NCBI GenBank assembly: GCA_029245955.1 | Contig: JAQWOH010000052.1 | Coordinates: forward strand, 1-64,000 | DNA: 64,000 bases | Origin: Fuerstiella sp. | GTDB taxonomy: Bacteria > Planctomycetota > Planctomycetia > Planctomycetales > Planctomycetaceae | Reading direction: 5' to 3' | Shown: positions 7,117 through 16,254 of the stretch, one piece after another | Layout of the letters: each line of letters opens with the position of its first letter | Position numbering within the stretch: the stretch's first letter is position 1 | Translations under genes and position numbers: made by a program | Notes under the pieces: model-generated | Seen by the model: only the letters and a program-made list of their open reading frames with translations | The model's database searches: none | What the model was told of the DNA's origin: nothing

Positions 7117-10101
7117 CTACTCTGCAACAGACGATTCAGACATTACTGAGTGATTGATCGGTGCAATCCCGGTGGACCGGCCCAGTCTCTGGCCGGACAC
7201 AACCCCGCGGTAAGAACGCATCGGCCGCCAGGATGGAGGAACACCGTTACCTCTGGCACGGGAGGACATCTGGCCGGATCCGAATCGCGGAAAACGAGGC
7301 ACACTGTAGCCCGTGTGGTGCACCATCTGCCCCCCGTTCATCTCATTCCCTGCCGTTGCAGAAATCTGTGACTGCGAAGGCACCGAACGCAGGGTCGCTG
7401 ACACGTCTGCTGAAACAGGTGTGGGTGGTATCGGGCTGAATTCCTGCGGCAATGGGTTCTGCAGCTCTGGCTCATCATCACCTGTCGCTGGAGACTGTTC
7501 ATACGCCGAACTTCCGGTTGGCGACAGCGATTGAGGTGGTGGGCTCAGAGGTGGTGACTGCGGAGGCAGTGAAAACGGGATCAACGGCAGTTGACCATGC
7601 TCCCCCGGCTGAATCGCCTGGGGGACAGGACCGGGCACCAGAGCCGCGGGATTGGCATTCCCTTCGCTCGCCTGAGGCACAAGACCGGGTTCGTAATCAC
7701 TCGGTTGCTGACCGGCGGCATCATAAGCCTCAGATTCATCGGCGCCGTCTGCGCCAATGTGGCCGTGAACAGCACATTTCCCATCGCTGCCACAATGCTC
7801 GCAACCAGTCGCCGTTAATCCATGAATATTGTTGTCAAGAAACTCCCACGCTGTATGTGGCATATGGATTCTGGATATTTCCTGCTGTTTCAGGATGTCT
7901 GAATGACCATCGCTTTCGACAACAACCGGTGTCAGAAAGACCAGAAGTTCCTTACGAGTGTTGTCAACCAGATCGTAGCGGAATGCTCGACCGACTACGG
8001 GAATATCACCCAGCCACGGAACCTTCCGACTCACGTTGATCGTGTCCTCGGTGATCATTCCGCCCAATACGATTGTCTGACCGGACTGAATACTAACGGT
8101 CGTCTCCGCGGTTGTAATGTCCTTGATCGGGGCTTCGATCACATTTCCGTTCGAAGCATCCGTGAAGATCGGAATGCCCGTACCCGGAGTCAGATTGTAC
8201 GCGCTTTTCTCTGCGTTAACGTCCAGCAGAACTCGGCCATCGGGGCTGATTCGAGGTGTCACCTTCAGAATAATTCCGGCCTGGTCCTGTCGAATCACCG
8301 GATTCGCACTGCCGACGGCAGTCACGGAGACCCCGTCAACAACAGGAACCTGCTGGCCGACCTGAATCAGAGCTTCATGGTTTTCCAGCGTTCTAATCTG
8401 TGGACGGCTCAGCACGTCAATGTTGTAATTAGCATCCAGTGCTCGCAGCAACACATTCACATTCTCGGAACCAGCCGAAAGTACCAGCCCTCCAAAGCCA
8501 AGGTCTCCGTTGACCCGACCGACACCAAAACCCGAAAGCGCCTGACTGCCGATCAGACCGGGGCTGACTGCAACGTTGTTTCCCAGTGGCTGATTGTTGA
8601 AATTGAACCCTGGAGCCGCAGTCTGAGAAATAATGTTTTGATTGGTCACAGTGCCGCCCACGGTGGTCGTGGTCTGATCGACTGTAAGAATGTTGTCAAT
8701 CACACTGCGGTTAAACAGGACTGAGTCCTGAAGACCAATTTCGACACCGAATTCGTGTGTGTTTCCCAACTGAACCTCAACCAGCAGTGCCTGCACCTGC
8801 ACTTCACGAGGAGCTCTGTCCAGTTGCTGGATGATCTGACAGATGCTGGATATTTCCGCTTCGCTGCCTCGAACAAGCAGACTGTTGGTCGTCTTTTCGG
8901 CCACCACACGATTTGGAACCTGTCCCTGTCGCCCGGGGGCTGCCCCCTGCGGCTGATCGCCCGTGTTCCCGGAAAGAAAACTATTGATTGCGTTAGCGAC
9001 GTCGTCGGCCAGCGAATACCGCAACTGGACCACAACCGTATCAACGTTACCCGCGGCAATACCGGAACCCAGCATCAGATCCCGGATTCGTCTCAGATAG
9101 GTACCTGTGTCCGTGACAATCACGCGTCCGGAATTTGACAGAGTGCGTACCCGCCCCACGGGGCTGAGCAACTGCTGAATTTCTTCCGCCGCCCCGTCTG
9201 TGTTTTGCAGAGGCAACGCAATACTGGCCACCTCGTTGCGCCCCAGCACATGCAGCTGATGAACCGAAACGTAAGGCACAAGATTGTCCGGAATCTGTTT
9301 TGCCGTAGACGCCACAGTCAGTTTCGTTTCGTCTCTGATCAGAATAAAACCGCGTTGCAGCAGATAGTCATTGAACACATCAATCGCATCACGAACGGAG
9401 TAATGTTTCTCGTCATAGTAGGAAAACGTACCCGTGGGATCGCTCAGAAACTGCATCGAAAAACCTGCGGACGTCGCGAAGTTCTTTAACACCACCGTCC
9501 AGGGCGCATCCTGAAAGTTGAATGACCAGCCTATTTCCGAATGCGGCACCACCGGGTCCGTCAGCGACGAGTCCGATACGGGCAGCGCTAGTTGACCATT
9601 CGATACCGCACCATCCGTCGTTACTTCTGACGACAAGTAGCCCGTGCTTTGCGCTTTTTCACTGATGGCGGGCACCGCCCTGTCAACAAAAGGAACCACT
9701 GCAGCAGGCCCTCGAGAGTCGGCAGCGTGCACCGTTTGTTGAGACACCTGCTGAATCGGTGAGTATGAATGTCGCACGGGGCGCGACGTCGTTCCGGTAG
9801 TGGAATAGCGGAAGCTGTGACCTCCACGTTGTCGATAAGGCCTTTCCTGGGCCACAGCTGAGAAGCATTGTCCAAAGACAACCAACATCGCCAGAAGCCG
9901 ACGAAATGTCCCATTATTGACACCCGCCGCACAACGGCTCGGCTCCGTGATTCCGCGAGACGCGGACGGATGATAAAGCGCGTGAACCGTGCGCGTAATG
10001 TTGTGCAATTGGATGCGCAAGAAAAGCACCGCCGATGTGTAAACCAAACAACGTCTGTGTAACCGACACAGACTGCCTGATCGGAACAATCGGCATAACA
10101 A
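7117..10101 (-). CDS. gspD: Type II secretion system secretin GspD with long Pro-rich C-terminal tail
   Basis: The outer-membrane pore of the T2SS. About residues 190-275 form the N0/STN-like domain, followed by N1 and N2 modules (VVVQLRYSLADDVANAINSFL; NSLLVRGSEAEISSI). The secretin core ends with the signature VPWLGDIPVVGRAF near residue 690. After about residue 740 comes a ~250-residue extension rich in Pro, Ser and Gln that contains a Cys/His cluster (GCEHCGSDGKCAVHGH). The start is uncertain: the frame opens with TTG at 10101, but the signal-peptide-like stretch RRLLAMLVVFGQCFSAVAQ lies at residues 67-85 with no ATG or GTG just before it, so the mature N-terminus is probably near residue 86. 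It is on the opposite strand to the other gsp genes. Confidence 0.85.
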   Translation of the reverse strand: MLCRLFRSGSLCRLHRRCLVYTSAVLFLRIQLHNITRTVHALYHPSASRGITEPSRCAAGVNNGTFRRLLAMLVVFGQCFSAVAQERPYRQRGGHSFRYSTTGTTSRPVRHSYSPIQQVSQQTVHAADSRGPAAVVPFVDRAVPAISEKAQSTGYLSSEVTTDGAVSNGQLALPVSDSSLTDPVVPHSEIGWSFNFQDAPWTVVLKNFATSAGFSMQFLSDPTGTFSYYDEKHYSVRDAIDVFNDYLLQRGFILIRDETKLTVASTAKQIPDNLVPYVSVHQLHVLGRNEVASIALPLQNTDGAAEEIQQLLSPVGRVRTLSNSGRVIVTDTGTYLRRIRDLMLGSGIAAGNVDTVVVQLRYSLADDVANAINSFLSGNTGDQPQGAAPGRQGQVPNRVVAEKTTNSLLVRGSEAEISSICQIIQQLDRAPREVQVQALLVEVQLGNTHEFGVEIGLQDSVLFNRSVIDNILTVDQTTTTVGGTVTNQNIISQTAAPGFNFNNQPLGNNVAVSPGLIGSQALSGFGVGRVNGDLGFGGLVLSAGSENVNVLLRALDANYNIDVLSRPQIRTLENHEALIQVGQQVPVVDGVSVTAVGSANPVIRQDQAGIILKVTPRISPDGRVLLDVNAEKSAYNLTPGTGIPIFTDASNGNVIEAPIKDITTAETTVSIQSGQTIVLGGMITEDTINVSRKVPWLGDIPVVGRAFRYDLVDNTRKELLVFLTPVVVESDGHSDILKQQEISRIHMPHTAWEFLDNNIHGLTATGCEHCGSDGKCAVHGHIGADGADESEAYDAAGQQPSDYEPGLVPQASEGNANPAALVPGPVPQAIQPGEHGQLPLIPFSLPPQSPPLSPPPQSLSPTGSSAYEQSPATGDDEPELQNPLPQEFSPIPPTPVSADVSATLRSVPSQSQISATAGNEMNGGQMVHHTGYSVPRFPRFGSGQMSSRARGNGVPPSWRPMRSYRGVVSGQRLGRSTGIAPINHSVMSESSVAE

Positions 10102-10392
10102 CTACACAACACCACACTATTGCCGCCTCAGGGGGCAAATGTGGCAACACAAACTCAGGGCCACGCTGGTCTAATGACGGCACAATCTGCCGATGTACAA
10201 GGGATTGATCGAAATTGACAGTCCTGCGGACCAGTGTGGCAAGGCAGATCACTCACAAGCTCATGTCGCAAGTGGGCGCCTAAACGCAGGAGCCACCACC
10301 TGCCCTCCATCACGCCTCGCACCGGCCGACAAATGCAGAACTCTTGAAGAGTCTTTCATTGTGTTCTTGTCAGAACGCCAATATCGCTGACA

Positions 10393-10450
10393 CCTGAACG
10401 CTCAGAAAAGCCATCGCCTGAACGTTCAGAAAAGCCATCGCCTGAATCGA
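10393..10450 (+). repeat. 24-bp tandem repeat containing a TGAACGTTCA palindrome
   Basis: Two copies (10393-10416 and 10417-10440) differ at one base, and a third starts at 10441 (CCTGAA) and then diverges. The second copy contains the perfect palindrome TGAACGTTCA; in the first copy it is TGAACGCTCA. Tandem operator sites are one reading. Confidence 0.8.
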
Positions 10451-10508
10451 TTCGTGGACACGCGAGCGCAGGACTATCTGCAAATACATTGGCTTTTCAC
10501 ATTGTCGG

Positions 10509-10531
10509 CCAGGTGTGCGTACCTGGTACGC
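10509..10531. promoter_or_regulatory. Two overlapping, mutually exclusive dyads
   Basis: CCAGGT-6 nt-ACCTGG (10509-10526) overlaps GCGTAC-CTG-GTACGC (10517-10531). Both are perfect six-base inverted repeats and share bases, so only one RNA hairpin could form at a time, or they may be protein-binding dyads. They lie about 110 nt upstream of the peroxidase ATG. Confidence 0.4.
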
Positions 10532-10641
10532 CAATTGCGTGCTGTTGAAAAATCCAGACACATCGACAAAAACCCCAGCAACACACTGAAAAATTCTTTT
10601 TCCTCTATGTACCACTCTAAACGATTATCGGAGAACAAACG

Positions 10642-12600
10642 ATGTTGACCAAATGGCCTGCCGCTTCAACACGAAGCGCAATGATGCTGGCCGTGCTAGG
10701 CCTTGTTATGTCGTATGGCAGTAACGCCAATTACGCACAGGGTGAACCACCAGAACCACCAGAAGATCCGGCGGTACAACCAGAGGTACCTCATGAGCCA
10801 CCTGGTGCACTTGATTCTATTCCTGTACCCGAACCACCGAATCTCAGTGAATTCATCAAGAACAGAAAAAAAGCAATCCTGCTGGGCAAGGCTCTGTTCT
10901 GGGACATGCAGGCCGGCAGTGATGGAGAAACCGCCTGTGCCACATGTCACTGGCACGCCGGGGCAGACGTTCGCGACAGGAACACGGTGAATCCTGGTGT
11001 CGAATCAGATATCGCCAAAGCGTTTGACGCACACGATCAGTTCTTTCAGCCGAACGACGAACTGGAAGCCGATGACTTTCCTTTTCATCGTCTGCAAGAT
11101 CCGACCGAAAAACGCAGCAGCAACAATCCGGTCGTACACGACACCAGCGAGATCGTTGGCTCTCAGGGTGTGGTCAAACAGGATTTCGTAAGAATCCGAG
11201 AAGGCATCCGAAAAGACAAAGGTGTCATCGTTCCTGACAGCGTCTTCAATATTAACGGCATAAACTCACGCCAGGTCACTAATCGCAACACTCCGACCAC
11301 CATCAACGCTGTATTCTTTGATCGCCTGTTCTGGGACGGTCGTGCGAATCGATTTTTCAACGGTGTTAACCCATTCGGTGACACAGACCCGAGTGCAATG
11401 GTCTGGAAAACGGAAGTGACAAACCTTTCACACCATCCCGATCGCCCGATGTCACAGGTCCGTGTCCTGATCGACAACGGTGCTCTGGCTTCTCAGGCCG
11501 TCGGTCCACCATTGAACGAAGTGGAAATGAGCTGGAACGGCCGCACATTCCCGGAACTCGGTCAGAAAATGTTGTTACTTCGCCCACTGCGAAAACAGAG
11601 AATCCACAAACGGGACAGCGTCCTGGGCAAATACCGGGATGGTTCCGGTCGTGGTTTGAAGGTCAGCTATTCCCAGCTGATCCGCGATGCATTCCGCGAC
11701 GAATGGTGGAATTCTAAGGAAACGACAGATGAAGGCTTCACTCAGATGGAAGCCAACTTCTCACTGTTCTGGGGACTTGCTATCCAGATGTACGAATCGA
11801 CACTGGTCAGCGATGACGCACCCTACGACCAGTGGAAACACGGTGATGAGTCTGCCCTGAGCGAAGACGCAAAGAAGGGTCTCGAGATCTTTCTTAATGA
11901 AGGCAAATGCATCAACTGTCACGGTGGACCGGAATTTGCCGCCGCAACAATCAGTGAGATTCGCGGTGCTCTGTCTCCCGACGAAGATCCGATCGAGTTT
12001 ATGCCGATGCAGGTCGGCGAAGCATTCTACGACAACGGCTTCTATAACATCGGTGTTCGCCCGACAGTGGAAGATCTTGGTGTTGGTGGGAACGGACCAT
12101 TTGGTCCGTTTGCTTTGGCCCGACGTGTTAAGCAGGGACAGGAACCTCACGAACTCGGCCAGGACATCTCGATCGGCCCGAATGACCGGATTGCAGTGGA
12201 TGGCGCATTTAAAACGCCGTCTCTGCGAAACGTCGAACTGACCGGACCGTACTTCCACAACGGCGGCCAGAGGACGCTGACTGAGGTTGTACAGTTCTAT
12301 GCACGACGAGCGGACTTCTTTGAAGAAAACAAGGACGACCTCGATCCGGACGTCGAGGGCATCGAAGAGATTCGAGGCGACGACGAAAAGATCGCTCAGG
12401 TCGTGGCATTCCTGAAGTCACTCACTGACGAACGCGTCCGATACAAACGTGCTCCGTTTGACCACCCCGAACTGGTGATCATGAATGGTCATAAGGACGG
12501 CGTGAAACGGGGAGTCGCACTGGACAATCGCGTAAAAATCCGAGCGGTTGGTCGTAAAGGTGGCAAGGAAGTCAAACCGTTTGATGAGATTGTTGACTAA
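10642..12600 (+). CDS. Di-heme cytochrome c peroxidase (CcpA/MauG family)
   Basis: A periplasmic di-heme protein of 652 residues. A signal peptide (MLAVLGLVMSYGSNANYAQG) is followed by a Pro/Glu-rich linker of repeated EPPE-type units. The two c-type heme motifs are CATCH (near residue 98) and CINCH (near residue 423), and the C-terminal region has FKTPSLRNVELTGPYFHNG, a conserved segment of this family. It is longer than classical peroxidases (~350 residues), with insertions between the hemes typical of planctomycete MauG-like proteins. The substrate (H2O2 or a protein or organic compound) cannot be set. It sits between gspD and gspE, and a strong hairpin separates it from gspE. SD GGAGA precedes the ATG. 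Confidence 0.85.
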   Translation: MLTKWPAASTRSAMMLAVLGLVMSYGSNANYAQGEPPEPPEDPAVQPEVPHEPPGALDSIPVPEPPNLSEFIKNRKKAILLGKALFWDMQAGSDGETACATCHWHAGADVRDRNTVNPGVESDIAKAFDAHDQFFQPNDELEADDFPFHRLQDPTEKRSSNNPVVHDTSEIVGSQGVVKQDFVRIREGIRKDKGVIVPDSVFNINGINSRQVTNRNTPTTINAVFFDRLFWDGRANRFFNGVNPFGDTDPSAMVWKTEVTNLSHHPDRPMSQVRVLIDNGALASQAVGPPLNEVEMSWNGRTFPELGQKMLLLRPLRKQRIHKRDSVLGKYRDGSGRGLKVSYSQLIRDAFRDEWWNSKETTDEGFTQMEANFSLFWGLAIQMYESTLVSDDAPYDQWKHGDESALSEDAKKGLEIFLNEGKCINCHGGPEFAAATISEIRGALSPDEDPIEFMPMQVGEAFYDNGFYNIGVRPTVEDLGVGGNGPFGPFALARRVKQGQEPHELGQDISIGPNDRIAVDGAFKTPSLRNVELTGPYFHNGGQRTLTEVVQFYARRADFFEENKDDLDPDVEGIEEIRGDDEKIAQVVAFLKSLTDERVRYKRAPFDHPELVIMNGHKDGVKRGVALDNRVKIRAVGRKGGKEVKPFDEIVD

Positions 12601-12638
12601 TTCATCACGAAAGATGAATCAGAAACGTAATGAGACGA

Positions 12639-12671
12639 GCGAAGGGCACTGTTGTTAACAGTGCCCTTCGC
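12639..12671 (+). terminator. Perfect 15-bp hairpin between peroxidase and gspE
   Basis: GCGAAGGGCACTGTT pairs perfectly with AACAGTGCCCTTCGC across a 3-nt loop. There is no T-tract, so it could be a terminator without a U run, an mRNA stabiliser or a processing site. It excludes the upstream in-frame ATG at 12630 as the likely gspE start. Confidence 0.6.
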
Positions 12672-12707
12672 CACGCGCTGTTCCATTATCAGAGGGAGCG
12701 AAAACCT

Positions 12708-14354
12708 ATGTATCACGACATCCCGATATCGCAGCCTGACACCGCTGAGGAAACAAATGCTGAGCAGACTTCACTGCAGAAACTGGACGGCGTGGAAGAA
12801 CTGGCACGTCGATTCTACCTCGATTATGTTGATCTGGAGGGTTTCGAGGTAAACACGGAACTGGTCAACATGTTTCCGGCAGCCGTGTTGTTCGAACATG
12901 GGTACCTGCCGCTTAGTCGAAGTGGCAAACAGGTGACGATTGCTGTCGCAGATCCGTTAACGGTGGAACCGATCGATGAGCTGACTGCGGCCACTGGATT
13001 TTTTCTTCGTACGGTCGTATCACCGGCGGGTCAGATTACGCGTCATCTCAGGGAGGTACTGGGAGTGGGGGGCGGCACCGTCTCTGACCTTGTGGCACAG
13101 GCCAGCGGCGATGATTCTTTCTCGGATCTTTCCGATTCGGAAGCAGATGTCGAAAACGATGCCGGCGCTTCAGCTGTGATTCGATTTGTGAATGATCTGC
13201 TTGGCGACGCGGTTCAACAACGCGCCAGTGACATCCACCTCGAGCCTGTCGAAGACGAGCTGGCTGTTCGATTTCGAGTGGATGGACTGCTGCAGGAGCA
13301 GACCGTTCCGCCCGACATTCATCCATTCCGAACAGCGATCATCAGCCGCCTGAAGATCATGGCCCGCCTGAACATCGCGGAAAAACGTCTTCCCCAGGAC
13401 GGCCGAATCAAGCTCACCGTGAAGGCCCGCGAAATCGATGTCCGTGTTTCCATGATCCCCATGATCGATGGAGAAGGCGTTGTCATGCGACTGCTGGACA
13501 AGTCAGGCGCTGTCACAGATTTAAGCGGTGTAGAGTTCCCCGCGGCCATGGAACACCGATGGAAAAATATTATCAGTCGCCCACACGGTTTGATACTGGT
13601 CACCGGACCAACCGGAAGTGGCAAGACAACCACGCTATACGGATCTCTGTCCGAGATCAGCAGCCCGAATACAAAAATCATTACCGTTGAGGATCCTGTT
13701 GAGTACAACCTGCGTGGAATCAATCAGATTCAGGTTCAGGAAAAGATCGGACTCGACTTTGCTGCCGGACTTCGCAGTATTCTGCGCCACGATCCCGACA
13801 TTGTCCTGATCGGTGAAATTCGTGACAGCGAGACGGCCAACAGCGCGATACAGGCTTCCATGACCGGCCACCTGGTACTCAGCACGCTGCATACAAATGA
13901 TGCCCCCAGCGCAATGACCCGATTGATTGACCTCGGCGTTGAGCCGTATCTGGTCGCCAGCACTGTTGAGGCGGTGCTGGCACAGCGGCTGATACGTCGA
14001 CTCTGTGTGCATTGCAAAGAACAATACCTGCCCGACACAACCGCGACTGAGTATGGCCTGCATTCAGACCAGCCGGTCTATCGTGCTGTCGGATGTCGTG
14101 ACTGTAACGGAACCGGATATCGCGGCCGCATCGGCGTGTTTGAGCTGATGACAGTGGACCGACAGGTTCGCGATCTCTGCAGCCGGAAGGCCAGTGCGGA
14201 CGAACTGCGGGCGGCGGCTGTTTCAGCTGGTATGTCGCCACTGCTGGAATCGGGACTCGACCGTGTCCGACAGGGACATTCCAGCCTTGATGAAGTTCTG
14301 AGAGTTTGCAGTTCCGACGAAGAGTCGTCGCTGCAATCGCTACAACAGGATTAA
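12708..14354 (+). CDS. gspE: Type II secretion ATPase GspE
   Basis: The cytoplasmic hexameric ATPase that powers pseudopilus assembly. This 548-residue protein has the N-terminal GspE/MshEN domain, Walker A GPTGSGKTTT (about residue 300), an Asp box (PVEYNLRGINQIQVQ), Walker B DIVLIGEIRDSET and a His box (GHLVLSTLHTNDA). The zinc-binding cysteines of canonical GspE are present as CVHC and CRDC about 30 residues apart. The ATG at 12708, with SD-like GAGGGAG about 9 nt upstream, is chosen over the ATG at 12630, which lies before the hairpin. It is the first gene of the plus-strand gsp run. Confidence 0.95.
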   Translation: MYHDIPISQPDTAEETNAEQTSLQKLDGVEELARRFYLDYVDLEGFEVNTELVNMFPAAVLFEHGYLPLSRSGKQVTIAVADPLTVEPIDELTAATGFFLRTVVSPAGQITRHLREVLGVGGGTVSDLVAQASGDDSFSDLSDSEADVENDAGASAVIRFVNDLLGDAVQQRASDIHLEPVEDELAVRFRVDGLLQEQTVPPDIHPFRTAIISRLKIMARLNIAEKRLPQDGRIKLTVKAREIDVRVSMIPMIDGEGVVMRLLDKSGAVTDLSGVEFPAAMEHRWKNIISRPHGLILVTGPTGSGKTTTLYGSLSEISSPNTKIITVEDPVEYNLRGINQIQVQEKIGLDFAAGLRSILRHDPDIVLIGEIRDSETANSAIQASMTGHLVLSTLHTNDAPSAMTRLIDLGVEPYLVASTVEAVLAQRLIRRLCVHCKEQYLPDTTATEYGLHSDQPVYRAVGCRDCNGTGYRGRIGVFELMTVDRQVRDLCSRKASADELRAAAVSAGMSPLLESGLDRVRQGHSSLDEVLRVCSSDEESSLQSLQQD

Positions 14355-14536
14355 AAGTCGTCAGGGCAGTCAAATCACCGGCCGGACGATCCGCTGGACC
14401 GCGACTTTCTGAACTAGGATCTAAAGGGCAGTCTGCGCCTTGATAATGACATTCTACAGGTCTGACATCCGCCTTGCTTTCTGCAGATATGCACGTTGCA
14501 CAGTGGCGGAACGGGCCGAATTCTTCGACTCCGACG

Positions 14537-15736
14537 ATGGCGAGATTTCGCTACACAGCAACTCAATTCAGTGGTGAGCAGTCGACAGGTGTGTTGACTG
14601 CTGACACTCGCCTGCATGCGCTGCAGCAACTTGCGACCGACAATCTGCTGCCTCTGCACGTTCATGAAGAGAGCGCAGATGGCCATGCTCGTTCACAGCG
14701 AGTCGGCGCAGCCGCACGATCGACGATGTTCTGCCTGCTGGCGGATTTGCTGGAATCAGGCGTCCCGCTGCTGAAATCTCTCGACATTCTTGTGGAACAA
14801 ACTTCGAACCTCAGTCTGAATAAGGCACTCGAATCGGTACGTGGACGTGTCGCCAGCGGCCAGCCACTGGCCGCGGCCATGAGCGAACACCCAGCCGTGT
14901 TTCATGAATTGGAAATCAGTCTCGTCCATGCAGGTGAAGAGGGAGGATTTCTGGAAGAATCTCTCACTCGAGCCGCTCGCCTGACGGAACGACAGGATGA
15001 GCTGCGTGGCCGAGTCATTGGTGCTCTGGCTTATCCCGCATTTCTGGTTGTCGTCGGTGGTCTCGTCGTTGCTGGCATGATCACTTTTTTCGTGCCGAAA
15101 TTCGCCCCCATGTTTGACCGCATGAGATCTCGTAGTGAGTTGCCGATGGCCACCGAAGCGCTGCTGGCAACGAGTGATTTTCTGCGAGCAAACTGGAGCT
15201 GGCTGGCGATCTGCCTGCTGTTCCTGTGCGTGATCCTTGGTAAACAGATGCGTACGAAACGGTTTGGCAGCTGGTGGGATTCGGTCCGACTCAGACTTCC
15301 CGGCATAGGGGCTATCGAACGGTCGATGGCGATCGCAAGGTTCTGTCGGGTTTTGGGGACATTGCTTTCCAACGGTGTACCTGTCGTGCGTTCGTTGGGT
15401 ATTGCGAAGGATGCCGCCGGAAACACCGTCATTGGCAATGCTGTCGCTTCTGCTTCCGACAGTATTTCATCCGGAAAGACGCTGGCCATCCCTCTGGCTG
15501 CCAGCGGCCAGTTCCCGAAAGACCTGACAGAAATGATCAGTGTCGGGGAACATGCCAATCGGCTGGAGACCGTGTTACTGTCGATTGCCAACAAACTGGA
15601 ATCACGTACGGAGCGTCAACTGGACGTCATGGTGAAGCTTCTGGAGCCGGTCGTAATGCTGGTCATGGCCATCATCATTGGATTCCTTGTCGTAGCACTG
15701 CTGCTGCCGGTCATGTCCGGTAGTGGGGCAATTTGA
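14537..15736 (+). CDS. gspF: Type II secretion inner-membrane platform protein GspF
   Basis: A 399-residue protein beginning MARFRYTATQFSGEQ, the usual GspF N-terminus. It has two copies of the T2SSF domain (LADLLESGVPLLKSLDIL and CRVLGTLLSNGVPVVRSLGIA). Three transmembrane helices are visible, including the C-terminal MLVMAIIIGFLVVALLLPV. It anchors the GspE ATPase and the pseudopilus assembly machinery in the inner membrane. The frame extends 21 codons upstream, but family alignment favours the ATG at 14537. A 182-nt gap separates it from gspE, large for an operon of otherwise overlapping genes. Confidence 0.95.
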   Translation: MARFRYTATQFSGEQSTGVLTADTRLHALQQLATDNLLPLHVHEESADGHARSQRVGAAARSTMFCLLADLLESGVPLLKSLDILVEQTSNLSLNKALESVRGRVASGQPLAAAMSEHPAVFHELEISLVHAGEEGGFLEESLTRAARLTERQDELRGRVIGALAYPAFLVVVGGLVVAGMITFFVPKFAPMFDRMRSRSELPMATEALLATSDFLRANWSWLAICLLFLCVILGKQMRTKRFGSWWDSVRLRLPGIGAIERSMAIARFCRVLGTLLSNGVPVVRSLGIAKDAAGNTVIGNAVASASDSISSGKTLAIPLAASGQFPKDLTEMISVGEHANRLETVLLSIANKLESRTERQLDVMVKLLEPVVMLVMAIIIGFLVVALLLPVMSGSGAI

Positions 15737-15778
15737 AACTAACAGAATACCGCAGGGCAAATACGGGAAATCAGCCAA

Positions 15779-16213
15779 ATGTACTTTTCACAGAATTCAA
15801 GTCATCGCAGAACGGCCTTCACCCTTATGGAAGTCCTGCTGGTCCTTGCCATCATGGGAGTCATCATGACTCTGGTGATGCCAAAGCTTATGAGCCGACA
15901 GGTACACGCCAATACAGATGCGACACGAATCAGCATCGCCGGCGTGCATCAGGCACTCAAACTCTATTCGCTGGACCACCTGGGCAATCTGCCGTCGACG
16001 GCTGAGGGCATGTCGTGCCTGGTTCTGGACCCCGGCACGAAGGACCCGCACTGGCGCGGCCCCTACCTTGAAGAACTGCCACGCGACGCATGGGGAACTG
16101 AGCTTCAGTATCAGTTTCCCGGCAATGACGATCCGTCCACGGCCGAAATTTCCTCGGCCGGTCCGGACCTGGATTTCGGTACTGACGACGACATCACACG
16201 TCAACGCGACTGA
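15779..16213 (+). CDS. gspG: Type II secretion major pseudopilin GspG
   Basis: A 144-residue pseudopilin with a short basic leader and the type III signal sequence AFTLMEVLLVLAIMGVIM, including Glu at +5. The residue before the cleavage site is Ala instead of the preferred Gly. The C-terminal part (GMSCLVLDP, then DPHWRGPYLEELPRDAWG, and a final SSAGPDLDFGTDDDI) is the GspG calcium-binding fold region. It forms the pseudopilus shaft. No prepilin peptidase (GspO/PilD) gene is in the window, so processing must depend on one elsewhere. Confidence 0.92.
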   Translation: MYFSQNSSHRRTAFTLMEVLLVLAIMGVIMTLVMPKLMSRQVHANTDATRISIAGVHQALKLYSLDHLGNLPSTAEGMSCLVLDPGTKDPHWRGPYLEELPRDAWGTELQYQFPGNDDPSTAEISSAGPDLDFGTDDDITRQRD

Positions 16214-16254
16214 TTCGGTTGCGATCCAACGCATTTCTGTCCCGGTCCCTCAGC

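Larger units (their letters stand above)
10102..10641. other. Divergent promoter region between gspD and cytochrome c peroxidase
   Basis: A 540-nt non-coding region that must carry the start signals for both divergent genes. It contains a 24-bp tandem repeat (10393-10440) and two overlapping dyads (10509-10531). A Shine-Dalgarno GGAGA precedes the peroxidase ATG. No credible coding frame was seen. Confidence 0.6.

Noticed and set aside
7903-8724. Plus-strand 273-codon frame opposite the secretin
   Set aside because: Shadow of the conserved secretin core; no motif.
12630-12707. Upstream ATG for gspE
   Set aside because: It precedes the 15-bp hairpin at 12639-12671 and adds residues without similarity; the ATG at 12708 has an SD.
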